Shown: positions 1 through 9,947, numbered from the stretch's first letter. The stretch is 64,000 nt of DNA from Paenibacillus xylanexedens (GCF_001908275.1 NZ_CP018620.1:1302001-1366000); one strand, 5' to 3'. Made by a program: numbers and translations. Notes: generated from the letters alone by a model not told the origin.

Positions 1-3
1 ATT

Positions 4-831
4 ATGCCTATATACGAACAGGCTAATGAAGAAAGCTGGATTAGTCTAACCATGCAGGAGTCCCGTTTCAAGCATGCGGAGCTTGTTTCCATTATTCTGG
101 AGCATCAATTCAGCAGTCATATGCAACCCATCGTTGATGCATCGGAGCAGATTATTGGATATGAGTTTTTGCTTCGTCCTGCTGAGAATGGAAAATCCTT
201 CAGTTCCTATGAATTATTTGAAGTTGCGCGTGAGACCGGACTACATTCTTTTCTGGATCGATTGGCTCGTATTACTGCTATTGAGACCAGTGCCCTTTTT
301 TTGCCGCATGGTGTCAAACGCTTCGTAAATTTCCTGCCTTCCTCCATATACAATCCTGAATATTGTCTGACACATACGTTTGAAGCGATTGAACGCCTTT
401 CGCTGGACCCTAAAGATTTTGTGTTTGAAGTCGTGGAAACAGAGCAGATTCAGCATATGCCCATCTTGCAGCAAATATTTGAGGTATATCGTTCCCGTGG
501 AATGTCGGTTGCACTGGATGATGTGGGTGCCGGATATTCGACAATAGAGTTGATGAATCGGTTAGAACCGGATTTTGTAAAAATAGATCGAAGTCTCATT
601 GACCGTTGTGATCAGGATTCGACCAAACAACAGCAAATTCTTCATATTGTTGAGATGTCGAGTCGATTTGGAGGGCAAGTCCTTGCCGAGGGGATCGAAC
701 GAATGGAAGAGTTTGAATTCTGTCGTTCCATAGGTATTGAGCTTGCACAGGGCTACTATTTTGGTAAACCCTCGGCACAACCGCCAGGCGGTCCGTACTG
801 CAATACTTCATTTAATTCATGTAATAATTAG
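4..831 (+). CDS. EAL-domain cyclic-di-GMP phosphodiesterase
   Basis: The protein (275 residues) is a single EAL domain, the family that linearises cyclic di-GMP to pGpG in the cytoplasm. The signature Glu lies in an EFLLR variant of EALLR (Glu54). The other expected residues are present: Asn109 in NFLPS, Glu142, the Asp pair in LDDVGAGYS (172-173), Lys194 in KIDRS, Glu229 in LAEGIE, and the closing QGYYFGKP at 249-256. It is therefore probably active. There is no GGDEF or sensor domain. The frame is open to the left edge, so the true start may lie outside the window; the first ATG is used. The chemoreceptor downstream suggests a motility or biofilm setting. Confidence 0.88.
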   Translation: MPIYEQANEESWISLTMQESRFKHAELVSIILEHQFSSHMQPIVDASEQIIGYEFLLRPAENGKSFSSYELFEVARETGLHSFLDRLARITAIETSALFLPHGVKRFVNFLPSSIYNPEYCLTHTFEAIERLSLDPKDFVFEVVETEQIQHMPILQQIFEVYRSRGMSVALDDVGAGYSTIELMNRLEPDFVKIDRSLIDRCDQDSTKQQQILHIVEMSSRFGGQVLAEGIERMEEFEFCRSIGIELAQGYYFGKPSAQPPGGPYCNTSFNSCNN

Positions 832-847
832 TAACCTGTACCTTGTA

Positions 848-878
848 CAAGTCGCTTCTGATCAGAGGTGGCTTGTTT
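848..878 (+). terminator. Probable terminator after the EAL gene
   Basis: Arms CAAGTC and GGCTTG close over an inner CTTCT/AGAGG stem, followed by only three T residues. The stem is good but the T run is short, so it may be a weak terminator. Confidence 0.45.
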
Positions 879-901
879 GGCGTGCCTGCACATTTTTCTC
901 T

Positions 902-929
902 CAAATAAATACCCTCATTTAGCCGATAT
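902..929 (+). promoter_or_regulatory. SigD-type flagellar/chemotaxis promoter
   Basis: A perfect SigD -10 box, GCCGATAT, sits at 922-929. A CAAA/TAAA -35 candidate lies at 902-909, which gives a spacing of 12 to 16. SigD drives chemoreceptor and flagellar genes in Bacillus, and this site is 76 bases upstream of the chemoreceptor start. Confidence 0.7.
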
Positions 930-1004
930 ATAAGATAAGCCTTTTAGATTGATCCATACATACAAAGAAAGAGGGCATTTTTACATTTTGAGGGGGATAA
1001 AGAC

Positions 1005-3092
1005 ATGAGTGAAACTCAGGATAATAAACCAATGAAAGCAGCGAAACCTGCCAAACCAAAACATAGTCAAAATAAAAAAAAGAAAAAGAAAGGTTTCGTC
1101 TGGAATATAAGGAACAAACTATTGGTCTCCTTCCTGGCTGTTCTACTCCTGCCAAGCTTGGCAGTCGGCGTGATCACACTAACGATGGCTGAAGATGGCG
1201 TACAAGGACAATTAGTGGATAGTGCCATGCAAAGTGTGAGCACTGCCAATACCATTGTAGAAAACCAAGTGAATTACAAGATTCATGACATTAACTATTT
1301 CGCGGATGCTCTTGATCCGAGCCTGGTCAAAGGGGAGAACGATAGTCCCGAGCTTCAGGTGAAGCTGGAGCAATACCTGGGCTTGCATCCCGATGCCATG
1401 AATATTTTTGTAGGAACAACAGATGGAGTCATGGTTCGAGGTAAACCAACAGCGAGCAGCACACGGGGAGATGCATATGATCCTAGGGAGCGGGAGTGGT
1501 ACAAACTAGCGATGGAAAAGCCAGGTACAGCTGTTGTATCAGCGGTGTCTGTTAATACCGATGGTGTTGCAGTTGTGTTTATCTCCAAAACATTAAAGGA
1601 TCAATCCGGTGTCATCGGTTTGTCTCTGGACCTGACAGACCTGCAAGAGCAGGCATCCATTAAGGTGGGCAAAGAAGGCTACGTCATTATTATGGATGCA
1701 AACAAAAACTATGTCGTATCCCCTGTAGCAGATGCAGGTACGCCGGAAACGAGCGGCACCCTTGATGAGATGTATCAGAGTCAAGAAGGTCAATTCGATT
1801 ACGTGTACAACGATCAGCCGAAGATGATGATTTTCTCAACAAATGAAGCAACAGGCTGGAAAATTGCCGGCACGATGTTCAAGAGTGAAATAACTAATGC
1901 GAGTAAGGATATTCGCATGGCCACTTTTATTGTTATTCTGGCGGCTACGTTCCTTACGCTCCTCTTTATTATCTGGTTTACACGCTCCATGCTGCGCCCA
2001 ATCAAGCGTCTGCAGGAATCAGCGAGAGCCGTGAGTAAAGGTGACTTGACCGTGAAAATGGAAACAGGACGCAAAGATGAAGTCGGAGAACTTGCGAAGT
2101 ATTTTGAACGAATGGTCGATAACCTTCGAATGATGATTCTGGGCGTACAGGAAACGACAGAGCAGGTATCTGCTTCTTCCCAAGAGTTATCTGCCAGTGC
2201 AGAACAAACCACCAAAGCGATTGAACATTCAACACAGGCCATTCAGGAACTGGCTGAAGGTGCAGAGCAGCAGGTAAACAGCGTGAAAGACGGATCGGGA
2301 CAGATGAGCCGAATGGCAGAAGATGTTCGAATGATGTCGGAGCGTGTGCAATCGATTACGGCAAATATGCGGAATACGTCCGGAGCAGCTACTTCTGGTA
2401 ATGAGGCAGCAGGACAGGCTGTGGTGCAGATGAACAGTATCCAGGAAACGGTGGAGCAGCTGGGAACGGTGGTTCAGTCTCTGAATGCCCGTTCGGTAGA
2501 GATCGGCAGCATGGTTGATGTCATTGCTTCCATCTCCAAACAAACGAACTTGCTCGCATTAAATGCTTCTATTGAAGCGGCAAGAGCGGGTGATGCGGGT
2601 CGTGGGTTTGCCGTCGTAGCGGGAGAAGTACGTAAACTGGCAGAGGAATCCGGTAGCTCGGCAGCGCAGATCGGTGAGGTGGTTCACAATATCCGTCAGG
2701 ATATGGATGCCGCTCTAATCGCCATGAATGCCGCTCAGACTCGGGTGGGAGAAGGAATTCAGGCCGTGAATACGTCCGGACAATCGTTTGCCCAGATTCG
2801 GGAGGCGGTGGAAGATGCCGTTCATACATTGGATGACTTGTCCGAAACAACGAAGCAACTGGAGAGCGGTGCATCCCACGTTGCCAAAGCGATGAGCGAT
2901 ATTTCGAATGTGACCCAGGAATCGGCTGCAAATACAGAATCCGTGTCTGCATCTTCGCAAGAACAACTGGCATCGGTAGAAGAGATTGCATCATCCTCGG
3001 CACATCTGAATAGCATGGCGGAACAATTACAAGGATTGCTTGGCATGTTCAAGATGGTGGAGGATACACCGAAGGATAAAGGTAAAGAATAA
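1005..3092 (+). CDS. Methyl-accepting chemotaxis protein
   Basis: This 695-residue transmembrane chemoreceptor signals through CheW/CheA. A Lys-rich cytoplasmic start (about 13-31) is followed by membrane helix 1 (about 38-61), an extracellular dCache-like sensor (about 62-300), membrane helix 2 (about 305-327), a HAMP domain (about 328-382) and a long methyl-accepting signalling domain. The highly conserved hairpin tip ([15 protein letters not shown], then [15 protein letters not shown]) lies near residues 513-545. The start follows GAGGGGG in a good position and lies behind a SigD-type promoter. The ligand cannot be read from the sequence. The gene stands alone, with no che genes beside it. 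Confidence 0.95.
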   Translation: MSETQDNKPMKAAKPAKPKHSQNKKKKKKGFVWNIRNKLLVSFLAVLLLPSLAVGVITLTMAEDGVQGQLVDSAMQSVSTANTIVENQVNYKIHDINYFADALDPSLVKGENDSPELQVKLEQYLGLHPDAMNIFVGTTDGVMVRGKPTASSTRGDAYDPREREWYKLAMEKPGTAVVSAVSVNTDGVAVVFISKTLKDQSGVIGLSLDLTDLQEQASIKVGKEGYVIIMDANKNYVVSPVADAGTPETSGTLDEMYQSQEGQFDYVYNDQPKMMIFSTNEATGWKIAGTMFKSEITNASKDIRMATFIVILAATFLTLLFIIWFTRSMLRPIKRLQESARAVSKGDLTVKMETGRKDEVGELAKYFERMVDNLRMMILGVQETTEQVSASSQELSASAEQTTKAIEHSTQAIQELAEGAEQQVNSVKDGSGQMSRMAEDVRMMSERVQSITANMRNTSGAATSGNEAAGQAVVQMNSIQETVEQLGTVVQSLNARSVEIGSMVDVIASISKQTNLLALNASIEAARAGDAGRGFAVVAGEVRKLAEESGSSAAQIGEVVHNIRQDMDAALIAMNAAQTRVGEGIQAVNTSGQSFAQIREAVEDAVHTLDDLSETTKQLESGASHVAKAMSDISNVTQESAANTESVSASSQEQLASVEEIASSSAHLNSMAEQLQGLLGMFKMVEDTPKDKGKE

Positions 3093-3278
3093 TTCTTGGC
3101 ATTGAACACCATAACTTACCACACATTTTATATCAAAAGAAAATAAAGATAGACAATATTCCTGTTGCCCTGTATAAATATATCGTCTGGTCATTCCGCG
3201 TATAGAGCGGTGTAATCTTACGAAACAAGATTGAATTAACGAAATAATATATTGATACAGGGTACAGCAGGAGGCTCT

Positions 3279-4571
3279 ATGGTATACGTAGCAATACTGA
3301 TTTTTGTAGTAACGATCACTTTGGTGATCTGGCAACCTCGTGGGTTGGGTATCGGTTGGACTGCCTCGGGCGGGGCATTGCTTGCCCTGCTATGTGGAGT
3401 TGTTAGCTTAAATGATGCCTCGGATGTAGCATCCATTGTATGGAATGCAACGCTGGCCTTTGTCGGCATTATTATGATTTCTCTCATTCTCGACGAGACG
3501 GGTTTCTTCGAATGGGCTGCCCTTCATATGGCAAGGCTGGCTGGAGGAGACGGTCGCAGACTGTTCTTCTACTCCATTCTGCTGGGAGCCGCGGTGTCTG
3601 CCTTGTTCGCGAATGACGGTGCCGCGCTCATCCTGACGCCAATTGTGCTGGCCATGGTGCGTGCATTGAAGTTTGATGAGCGCATGGTGCTAGCTTTTGT
3701 GATGGCGAGTGGGTTTATCGCCGATACCACGTCGTTACCGTTAGTCGTCAGCAATCTGGTTAACATTGTATCGGCCGATTTCTTTGGTATTACATTTGTG
3801 GAGTATGCGGTACGCATGGTCGTACCCAATCTGTTCTCAATCGTAGCGAGTACGGGGATGTTGTTTTTGTTCTATCGCAAAAGCATACCTCTTCGCTACG
3901 ACATCTCCGCGGCACGTGACCCGAAGGAAGCGATCCGTGATCCACGGATGTTCCGAATCGCCTGGTTCATGCTTGGGTTGTTACTCGTGGCCTATGCATC
4001 CAGTGAGTTTCTGCCGATTCCCGTGTCGGTTATCGTTGGCTCCGTTGCGTTGCTGTTCGCTTTACTGGCACGCAAGAGCGAGGCGGTTGATCTGAAACGG
4101 GTAATTAAGGAAGCGCCATGGTCGATTGTGGTGTTCTCGGTGGGTATGTATATCGTCGTATATGGACTGCGTAATGCAGGGTTAACGGATCATCTGAGCC
4201 GCTGGCTGGATGCCATAGCAGAGCATGGTCTGCTGGCTGCTTCGCTTGGGATGGGCATCATCGCTGCTGTATTATCATCGGTGATGAACAACCTGCCGAC
4301 CGTGTTGATTAACCTGCTAGCCATCCAGGGCGCACATACCGAAGGTATCATTCAAGAAGCATTGATCTATGCCAATGTCATTGGTTCCGACCTGGGTCCC
4401 AAAATGACCCCAATTGGATCACTTGCCACATTGCTGTGGCTGCATGTGTTATCCCGTAAAGGTGTGAAGATCACATGGGGGTATTATTTCAAAGCAGGTA
4501 TCATCCTGACGATCCCGACATTGTTAATTACGTTGGCCGGATTGGCATTGTGGTTATGGATTCTAGGTTAG
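3279..4571 (+). CDS. arsB: ArsB-type arsenite/anion efflux permease
   Basis: This 430-residue integral membrane protein of the ArsB/NhaD ion-transporter superfamily is predicted to export arsenite or antimonite. The family motif with [17 protein letters not shown] and VNIVSADFF is present around residues 145-170, and the later NNLPTVL loop fits ArsB. Hydrophobic segments span the whole length. The ATG at 3279 is preferred over an upstream TTG because AGCAGGAGG precedes it. There is no arsR, arsC or arsA beside it, so arsenite specificity is inferred from family resemblance only; a broader anion or proton antiporter role remains possible. Confidence 0.85.
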   Translation: MVYVAILIFVVTITLVIWQPRGLGIGWTASGGALLALLCGVVSLNDASDVASIVWNATLAFVGIIMISLILDETGFFEWAALHMARLAGGDGRRLFFYSILLGAAVSALFANDGAALILTPIVLAMVRALKFDERMVLAFVMASGFIADTTSLPLVVSNLVNIVSADFFGITFVEYAVRMVVPNLFSIVASTGMLFLFYRKSIPLRYDISAARDPKEAIRDPRMFRIAWFMLGLLLVAYASSEFLPIPVSVIVGSVALLFALLARKSEAVDLKRVIKEAPWSIVVFSVGMYIVVYGLRNAGLTDHLSRWLDAIAEHGLLAASLGMGIIAAVLSSVMNNLPTVLINLLAIQGAHTEGIIQEALIYANVIGSDLGPKMTPIGSLATLLWLHVLSRKGVKITWGYYFKAGIILTIPTLLITLAGLALWLWILG

Positions 4572-4680
4572 TACAATCGTAATTACATTTGGAACCAGAA
4601 CAAACCGTTAAGGGCCTAGTGTAGGTAGTGTTTGTAGGGATCGCACTTATTGTCATGGATGTAGTGGTACTATACACACA

Positions 4681-4712
4681 AACCAACCTTTTTAGAAGGT
4701 TGGTTTTTTTTG
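4681..4712 (+). terminator. Intrinsic terminator after arsB
   Basis: A ten-base perfect stem (AACCAACCTT with AAGGTTGGTT) encloses a five-base loop and is followed by a run of T. Confidence 0.9.
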
Positions 4713-4801
4713 TGTTCTATTTTCCTTCCCAAACGATTCTTAAATAGAATACTAACTTAGAATTTAAAAAAAGTGGGTATCATAAACGAATACACGATCA
4801 C

Positions 4802-4818
4802 TTCCTAACTATTAGGAA
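4802..4818. promoter_or_regulatory. Inverted repeat upstream of the PTS operon
   Basis: TTCCTAA-CTA-TTAGGAA is a perfect 7-base inverted repeat about 60 bases before the regulator start. It may be an operator for the PRD regulator or another factor; the binding partner is not known. Confidence 0.45.
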
Positions 4819-4837
4819 AGAGTATAGGCTTGGTGGA

Positions 4838-4853
4838 TATAAAGCGCTTGCAT
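4838..4853 (+). promoter_or_regulatory. Catabolite-responsive element (cre-like)
   Basis: TATAAAGCGCTTGCAT matches the CcpA consensus WTGNAANCGNWNNCWW except at two left-hand positions, and has the usual palindromic AAGCGCTT core. Its place just before a sugar PTS operon fits carbon catabolite control. Confidence 0.6.
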
Positions 4854-4880
4854 TAGTATGTGTGTAAGGAGGAAAGCCAA

Positions 4881-6746
4881 ATGAGAAAACGTTACATTAA
4901 GCTATTAGAGCATTTAAAACAATCTGAGCATGATTTTGTGAGTGGAAGCGAATTAGCTAATCTATTTGATGTAACGACTAGAACGATCCGCAATGACATT
5001 AAAGAAATAAATGAAAATTATTTAGATAAAGCAATAATTACCGGCAATACTCGCAAAGGATACAAGTTAGTCGGGGATTTATCCAGCCTGTATAAAAATG
5101 AAGATGATGACGAAGAAAGAGCATTTCATATTATCAAAGCACTGTTATCGCAGACTGATTTTATTACGTATGAGGATCTGGCTAGAACGCTTTATTTTTC
5201 GACTCAAACGATCCGTAAAGACGTGCAAAAATTAGTGCAAACGATTCAAGCAGAAAAGCAGAACATCGAAATTGAAGCGATTATCTTCCAAGGTATCCGG
5301 CTTAAAGGAAGCGAAGTTGAGAAACGGATTTTGCTCAAAAAACTAGTCACTACCGATTGTCTCAAACACATGCCGATAGACGAAGCACTGCAATACTATT
5401 TTGGCGATTGGTTCAACGAATCTTCTATTCATTTTATCTACGCTTGTATTGAAGAAGAGGTTGCCAAGTATAATTTATTGCTAAGTTTTCAAGAATTATT
5501 CTCGATCTGTGTGAATGTTTTGATCAGTCTTAAACGAGTAAGTCTTGCACAAAAAATAACTGAACAGGATATGAGGTTGGATCATACAAGCTTTGAAGAA
5601 TTAAAAATAGCCCAATCTATTCTGATCCGTCTGGCTCAAGAAATGGATATCCCTTTTGATGAATATGAGTATCAGTATTTAGGTTACCTGCTGATCGCAT
5701 TGCAGATCTTACCTAAAAAAAATGAAGAGATCGGGCATGAACACGTGAATGAAATGGAACAAAAAATCAAATCAGTGATCCAAAAAGTTGGAGAGCAATA
5801 TGGATTCATCAGCTACAAAAACCAAGAGTTACTTGATCGATTATTAGCTCATATTACCAAATCATTATACCCATTAAAGTATTATTTCCCTGTCGAAAAT
5901 CCTTTTATTGCTCAAATAAAATCAGAATATACCAATGCTTATAATGTCGCAGTTGTGTTGGCAAAAGAATTGCAATTTTGCTTAAATATCAAAATACCCG
6001 AAAATGAAATCGGTTACTTGACGTTACACATTATGGGCATTATTGAGAATTCTCAAGATAACAGAAAACGTATTGCGATTATTTATGGCAAAAATCTATT
6101 AGTCGGCAAGCTATTGGAGCGTAAGATTAATCTCTATTTTCCGAATATTAGAATCGATAGTCTATTAGCTAATCATGAAATACATCTTCTTCCCGAAGGA
6201 ATTGAAACGATTATCACAACGAGCGAGATTGCGGAACAACAGCAGTTAAATGTACAAAATATCATTCTGGTAAGTGAAATGATTACAAGTGATGATATGA
6301 AGAATATTTCGATTCAGTTAAATCGTGGACTGCTCAAATATTATTTATCTCCAGATGATGTTTTTTTCCTAAATGAAGACAATCCAATTGATTTGTTAAA
6401 AAAACTTACAGAACTAGGCGATATTCAGCATTTATATACCAGTATTGTGGAAAGAGAAAAAATGTCGAGTACCAATATTGGGAATTTGGTCGCGATGCCC
6501 CATCCATTTGATTGTGGAGATAACAAAAAACTACGTGTACTGGTAGCGATTAATAAGCAGAAAATGCTATGGGGTGATCAGATGGCGCAGATCATTTTTC
6601 TGTTTATTCCGCCGAAAAATCAGAAGGTGAATAACACCAAATTTTTCGAAGAAATTTACGATGTGTTTAAACAGACCAATATGACAGAAAAAATACTCCA
6701 TATCACCAATTACGATGAATTTTTGGAAGTCTGGTCTTCCAAATAA
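4881..6746 (+). CDS. PRD-domain transcriptional regulator with PTS EIIB/EIIA modules
   Basis: The 621-residue regulator belongs to the LicR/MtlR group controlled by PTS phosphorylation. In order it shows an N-terminal HTH (about 1-60, with LFDVTTRTIRNDI), a second Mga-like HTH (about 80-150, TLYFSTQTIRKDV), two PRD domains (about 175-400), an EIIB-like domain lacking the usual active-site Cys (IYGKNLLVG), and a fructose-type EIIA domain with its phosphorylatable His at 541 (AMPHPFD). The ATG at 4881 follows AAGGAGG. It is first in an operon with an aldolase and a PTS permease and most likely activates it. Base composition is clearly AT-rich (two 60-base lines counted, 38% GC each). Confidence 0.9.
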   Translation: MRKRYIKLLEHLKQSEHDFVSGSELANLFDVTTRTIRNDIKEINENYLDKAIITGNTRKGYKLVGDLSSLYKNEDDDEERAFHIIKALLSQTDFITYEDLARTLYFSTQTIRKDVQKLVQTIQAEKQNIEIEAIIFQGIRLKGSEVEKRILLKKLVTTDCLKHMPIDEALQYYFGDWFNESSIHFIYACIEEEVAKYNLLLSFQELFSICVNVLISLKRVSLAQKITEQDMRLDHTSFEELKIAQSILIRLAQEMDIPFDEYEYQYLGYLLIALQILPKKNEEIGHEHVNEMEQKIKSVIQKVGEQYGFISYKNQELLDRLLAHITKSLYPLKYYFPVENPFIAQIKSEYTNAYNVAVVLAKELQFCLNIKIPENEIGYLTLHIMGIIENSQDNRKRIAIIYGKNLLVGKLLERKINLYFPNIRIDSLLANHEIHLLPEGIETIITTSEIAEQQQLNVQNIILVSEMITSDDMKNISIQLNRGLLKYYLSPDDVFFLNEDNPIDLLKKLTELGDIQHLYTSIVEREKMSSTNIGNLVAMPHPFDCGDNKKLRVLVAINKQKMLWGDQMAQIIFLFIPPKNQKVNNTKFFEEIYDVFKQTNMTEKILHITNYDEFLEVWSSK

Positions 6747-6763
6747 ATCTAGGAGGAATTCAA

Positions 6764-7642
6764 ATGTTAATTAATATGAAAGATTTACTTAAAGTAGCGT
6801 ATGAAAATAAATTTGCAGTCGGATCATTTAATGTAGCCAATAGCGAGTTCGTCAAAGTGGTCATTACAGCCGCAGAGGAGCAGAATTCGCCTGCAATTAT
6901 GCAGATTCACCCGAATGAAATTGATCTAGTCACTGATGAATTTATAGCTTATGTGCGAGAAGCGGCATCCAAGTCCAAAGTACCGTTTGTTATTCATCTG
7001 GATCATGGAGCGACGATCAAAGATATTACACGTTCGATTCGCAATGGGTATACATCAGTCATGATGGATGCATCTCATTTACCTTTTGAGCAGAATATTG
7101 CGGCAACCAAGGAAGCGGTTGAACTGGCTCATCTGGTCGATGTATCTGTAGAAGGTGAACTAGGTACAATTGGGAGTAATGAAGGCAGCTCGGAAGGTGG
7201 GGCTGACGAGATTTTGTATACGAATCCAGAAGAAGCGGCGATTTTTGTAGAACAAACAGGTATCGATACACTTGCTGTCGCTGTAGGTACTTCACATGGT
7301 ATTTATCCTCAATCCAAAGATCATTCGATCAAAATCGATCGTTTGAAACAAATTCATGAAAAAGTAAAAATTCCGTTAGTGCTGCATGGTGGATCAGATA
7401 ATCCTGATGAAGAGATTAGAGAAGCAGTGAAGCATGGGATAGCGAAGATCAATTTATCAACCGATATGAAGCGAGCATTCTACAACCAATTAAGAGCGAC
7501 ACTCGATGCAAATCCGAAAGCATATGAACCGGATCAACTGATGCCTGAGGCGACCAAAGCGGCAACAGAACTGGTGAAGAAAAAAATGGATCTGTTTGGT
7601 TCTACAGGTAAAGCATCCCTTTATAAACTGGGAGAAATTTAA
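6764..7642 (+). CDS. Class II ketose-bisphosphate aldolase
   Basis: This 292-residue zinc aldolase belongs to the FbaA/GatY/KbaY family, which cleaves ketose 1-phosphates or 1,6-bisphosphates to DHAP and an aldehyde. Visible motifs are the catalytic Asp and zinc His in HLDHG (78-82), the zinc His in VGTSHG, and LHGGS near residue 210. The phosphate-binding loop reads NLSTD rather than the common N(V/I)DTD. It lies 17 bases after the regulator behind AGGAGG and 15 bases before the PTS gene. The genome's glycolytic aldolase is presumably elsewhere; this copy is probably devoted to the sugar brought in by the neighbouring permease. The exact substrate is unknown. Confidence 0.9.
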   Translation: MLINMKDLLKVAYENKFAVGSFNVANSEFVKVVITAAEEQNSPAIMQIHPNEIDLVTDEFIAYVREAASKSKVPFVIHLDHGATIKDITRSIRNGYTSVMMDASHLPFEQNIAATKEAVELAHLVDVSVEGELGTIGSNEGSSEGGADEILYTNPEEAAIFVEQTGIDTLAVAVGTSHGIYPQSKDHSIKIDRLKQIHEKVKIPLVLHGGSDNPDEEIREAVKHGIAKINLSTDMKRAFYNQLRATLDANPKAYEPDQLMPEATKAATELVKKKMDLFGSTGKASLYKLGEI

Positions 7643-7657
7643 GAGGAGAGATCCATC

Positions 7658-9583
7658 ATGAAGATTTCTAATGTCTTAAAACCAGAAAATATCATATTAG
7701 ATGTCACCGCTACGACCAAAGCCGAATTAATAGATGAATTGTCGCAAAAGTTAAACGATAACGGCTATTTAAGCGATATTGAGCAATTTAAAAAAGATAT
7801 CTGGGCACGTGAAGAACAGGTTCCTACAGAAGTGGGATTCGGAATAGCCATTCCACATGCCAAGTCTACTGGAGTACAGTCCCCTGCCATTATTATGGGC
7901 AGATCATTAAGCGGTATTGAATATAGTACCGAATCATGTAATTTATTTTTTATGATTGCAGTCGATCAAAGCTCTTCATCAGAGCATTTGCAAACATTAT
8001 CCAAAATTTCGACCTTTTTGATGGATGAACTATTTAGAGCGAAACTTATCCTTGCTCGAGATCAAGAAGAGATTGTCCGTTTATTTGAACAGGCAGAAGA
8101 GCAAGATGCGCAGGCACTTCATAGTCCTAACAAGTATGCTGGCAAAAAAGTGGTTGGAGTTACAGGCTGTCCTACAGGAATTGCCCATACGTTTATGGCC
8201 GCGGAAGCATTGAAAAATGCGGCCAAGGAACTCGGTGTACACATTAAAGTGCAAACCAATGGATCAACAGGTGTTGGAAATCAATTGACTCCTGAAGATA
8301 TTGCTGAAGCTGATGGTATTATTGTGGCGGCAGATGTCAAAGTCGATATGGATGTTTTTGGCGATCGTCCAGTGATCAAAACTTCTGTCAAAAATGGAGT
8401 TCATCATGCACAAGAGTTAATTGAAGATGCGATTGCTGGAAAAGGTGTCGTTTTGAATCAAGGCAACAGTAATCTTAAAGAAGCAAAAGAAAAAACACGC
8501 TTAAAGCAGCCTAAAATATACAGCCATATTATGAATGGTGTATCCTTTATGATTCCTTTTGTAGTCGCAGGAGGTATATTGATTGCGCTTTCGTTTATGT
8601 TTGGTATTCATGCGGCTGACCCAAATAGCCCGGACTATAATGCTTTCGCCGCTTTTTTAAGTACAGCAGGGGGTAGTGCTGCTTTTGCATTGATGGTTCC
8701 TGTATTAGCGGGGTATATTGCGTATAGTATTGCTGACCGTCCAGGATTGGCACCTGGTATGATTGGTGGGATGCTGGCAACTATTGGAGGTTCTGGATTT
8801 TTGGGAGGTATGCTGGCTGGATTTATCGCCGGTTATACGATCCTAGCTCTGAAAAAATTAGTCAAAGGCATTCCTGACTCACTGCAAAGCCTGTCACCTG
8901 TGCTGATCTTGCCATTAGTAGGTTCATTTGTAACCGCCTTGATTATGTATTTTGTCATCAACAGTCCGATGGCTTGGATCAATGAGTCGTTACAAGGTTG
9001 GCTAAATGGCTTAACAGGCTCGAATGCTATTTTATTAGGAGCACTTCTGGCTGGAATGATGGCATCTGATATGGGAGGGCCGATTAACAAAACAGCATCT
9101 GCATTTGGACTGGCGATGTTCGCCAATCAAATCTTTGAACCTTCTGCTGCTCTGATGGTTGGAGGTATGGTTCCGCCACTGGGTGTTGCATTAGCTACAA
9201 CATTATTTAAGAATAAATTTTCAATCGAAGAACGTAATGCAGGCAAAGCCGCTTATATTATGGGTGCGTCGTTTATTACAGAAGCCGCGATTCCGTTTGC
9301 TGCAAATGATCCCTTGAGAGTTATTCCATCCAATATTGTAGGTGCAGCGATTGGTGGAGGAATGAGCATGGCTCTAGGTATTTCGTTACAAGCTCCTCAC
9401 GGTGGAATCTTTGTTATTCCCATTGCGGCAAGTAATCCATTACTGTATATTGTCTGTATTTTAGTTGGTTCCATCATTACAGCTTGTATGATTGGATTGT
9501 TAAAGAAACCTGTATATCAACCAAAAAGTAATTCAAGCGACCCGTCAGATAAAAAAGCCTTAACAACTATGAAATCTGCATAA
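7658..9583 (+). CDS. PTS fructose-family transporter, EIIABC fusion
   Basis: The 641-residue fusion imports and phosphorylates a sugar with phosphoenolpyruvate as donor. EIIA covers about 1-150, with the phospho-His in GFGIAIPHAK near residue 66. EIIB covers about 160-255, with its Cys in VTGCPTGIAHT near 171. EIIC covers about 285-620, with many membrane helices and the conserved SDMGGPINK and LQAPHGG segments. The A-B-C order matches FruA. The usual partner, 1-phosphofructokinase, is absent; an aldolase is present instead, so the substrate may be a ketose other than fructose, or fructose 1-phosphate may be cleaved directly. Confidence 0.9.
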   Translation: MKISNVLKPENIILDVTATTKAELIDELSQKLNDNGYLSDIEQFKKDIWAREEQVPTEVGFGIAIPHAKSTGVQSPAIIMGRSLSGIEYSTESCNLFFMIAVDQSSSSEHLQTLSKISTFLMDELFRAKLILARDQEEIVRLFEQAEEQDAQALHSPNKYAGKKVVGVTGCPTGIAHTFMAAEALKNAAKELGVHIKVQTNGSTGVGNQLTPEDIAEADGIIVAADVKVDMDVFGDRPVIKTSVKNGVHHAQELIEDAIAGKGVVLNQGNSNLKEAKEKTRLKQPKIYSHIMNGVSFMIPFVVAGGILIALSFMFGIHAADPNSPDYNAFAAFLSTAGGSAAFALMVPVLAGYIAYSIADRPGLAPGMIGGMLATIGGSGFLGGMLAGFIAGYTILALKKLVKGIPDSLQSLSPVLILPLVGSFVTALIMYFVINSPMAWINESLQGWLNGLTGSNAILLGALLAGMMASDMGGPINKTASAFGLAMFANQIFEPSAALMVGGMVPPLGVALATTLFKNKFSIEERNAGKAAYIMGASFITEAAIPFAANDPLRVIPSNIVGAAIGGGMSMALGISLQAPHGGIFVIPIAASNPLLYIVCILVGSIITACMIGLLKKPVYQPKSNSSDPSDKKALTTMKSA

Positions 9584-9678
9584 ATTCTCTAACCAGCTGG
9601 TGCTATGCACTGACTGTGAGGCAGTTTTTTGTTTGTTCTATATAACAGATTGATTCAATATCTACATTAAGTATTTAC

Positions 9679-9713
9679 AGAAGGCCAGCCTTTTATAGGG
9701 CTGGCCTTCTTTG
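9679..9713 (+). terminator. Intrinsic terminator after the PTS operon
   Basis: A 12-base perfect stem, AGAAGGCCAGCC with GGCTGGCCTTCT, has a short AT-rich loop. Only a short T tract follows, but the stem is strong. Confidence 0.85.
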
Positions 9714-9722
9714 CATACTTCC

Positions 9723-9908
9723 CAGGCAGGAGATTGAAATGCCTGAGATCCAACGAGCGCTGACACAGCGAAGGGAACGGAACGATTGTGGAAAAGCGAA
9801 GCGTTCGCCTTTATCCCCGGATGTATTCCTTGAAAAAAGTAAATCATATAAATCCGGGGATAACAGCGATTGAAACAACGTCCGTTCCCGAAGCGGCCAC
9901 TTCAGCGC
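9723..9908. repeat. Multi-hairpin structured intergenic element
   Basis: Several nested inverted repeats fold this stretch: CAGGCA/TGCCTG (9723-9745), an outer GCGCTGA (9757-9763) with TCAGCGC (9902-9908), GGGAACGG (9773-9780) with CCGTTCCC (9882-9889), a small GCGAA/TTCGC hairpin (9796-9808), and a perfect 12-base TTATCCCCGGAT (9811-9822) with ATCCGGGGATAA (9852-9863). A related element lies at 57163-57360 on the other strand and shares the AATCCGGG-ATAACAGCGAT block. It may be a structured RNA or a mobile palindromic repeat. Confidence 0.65.
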
Positions 9909-9947
9909 AACTTGTCTCAGATGATTTTCAATATACAGCCGATATTT

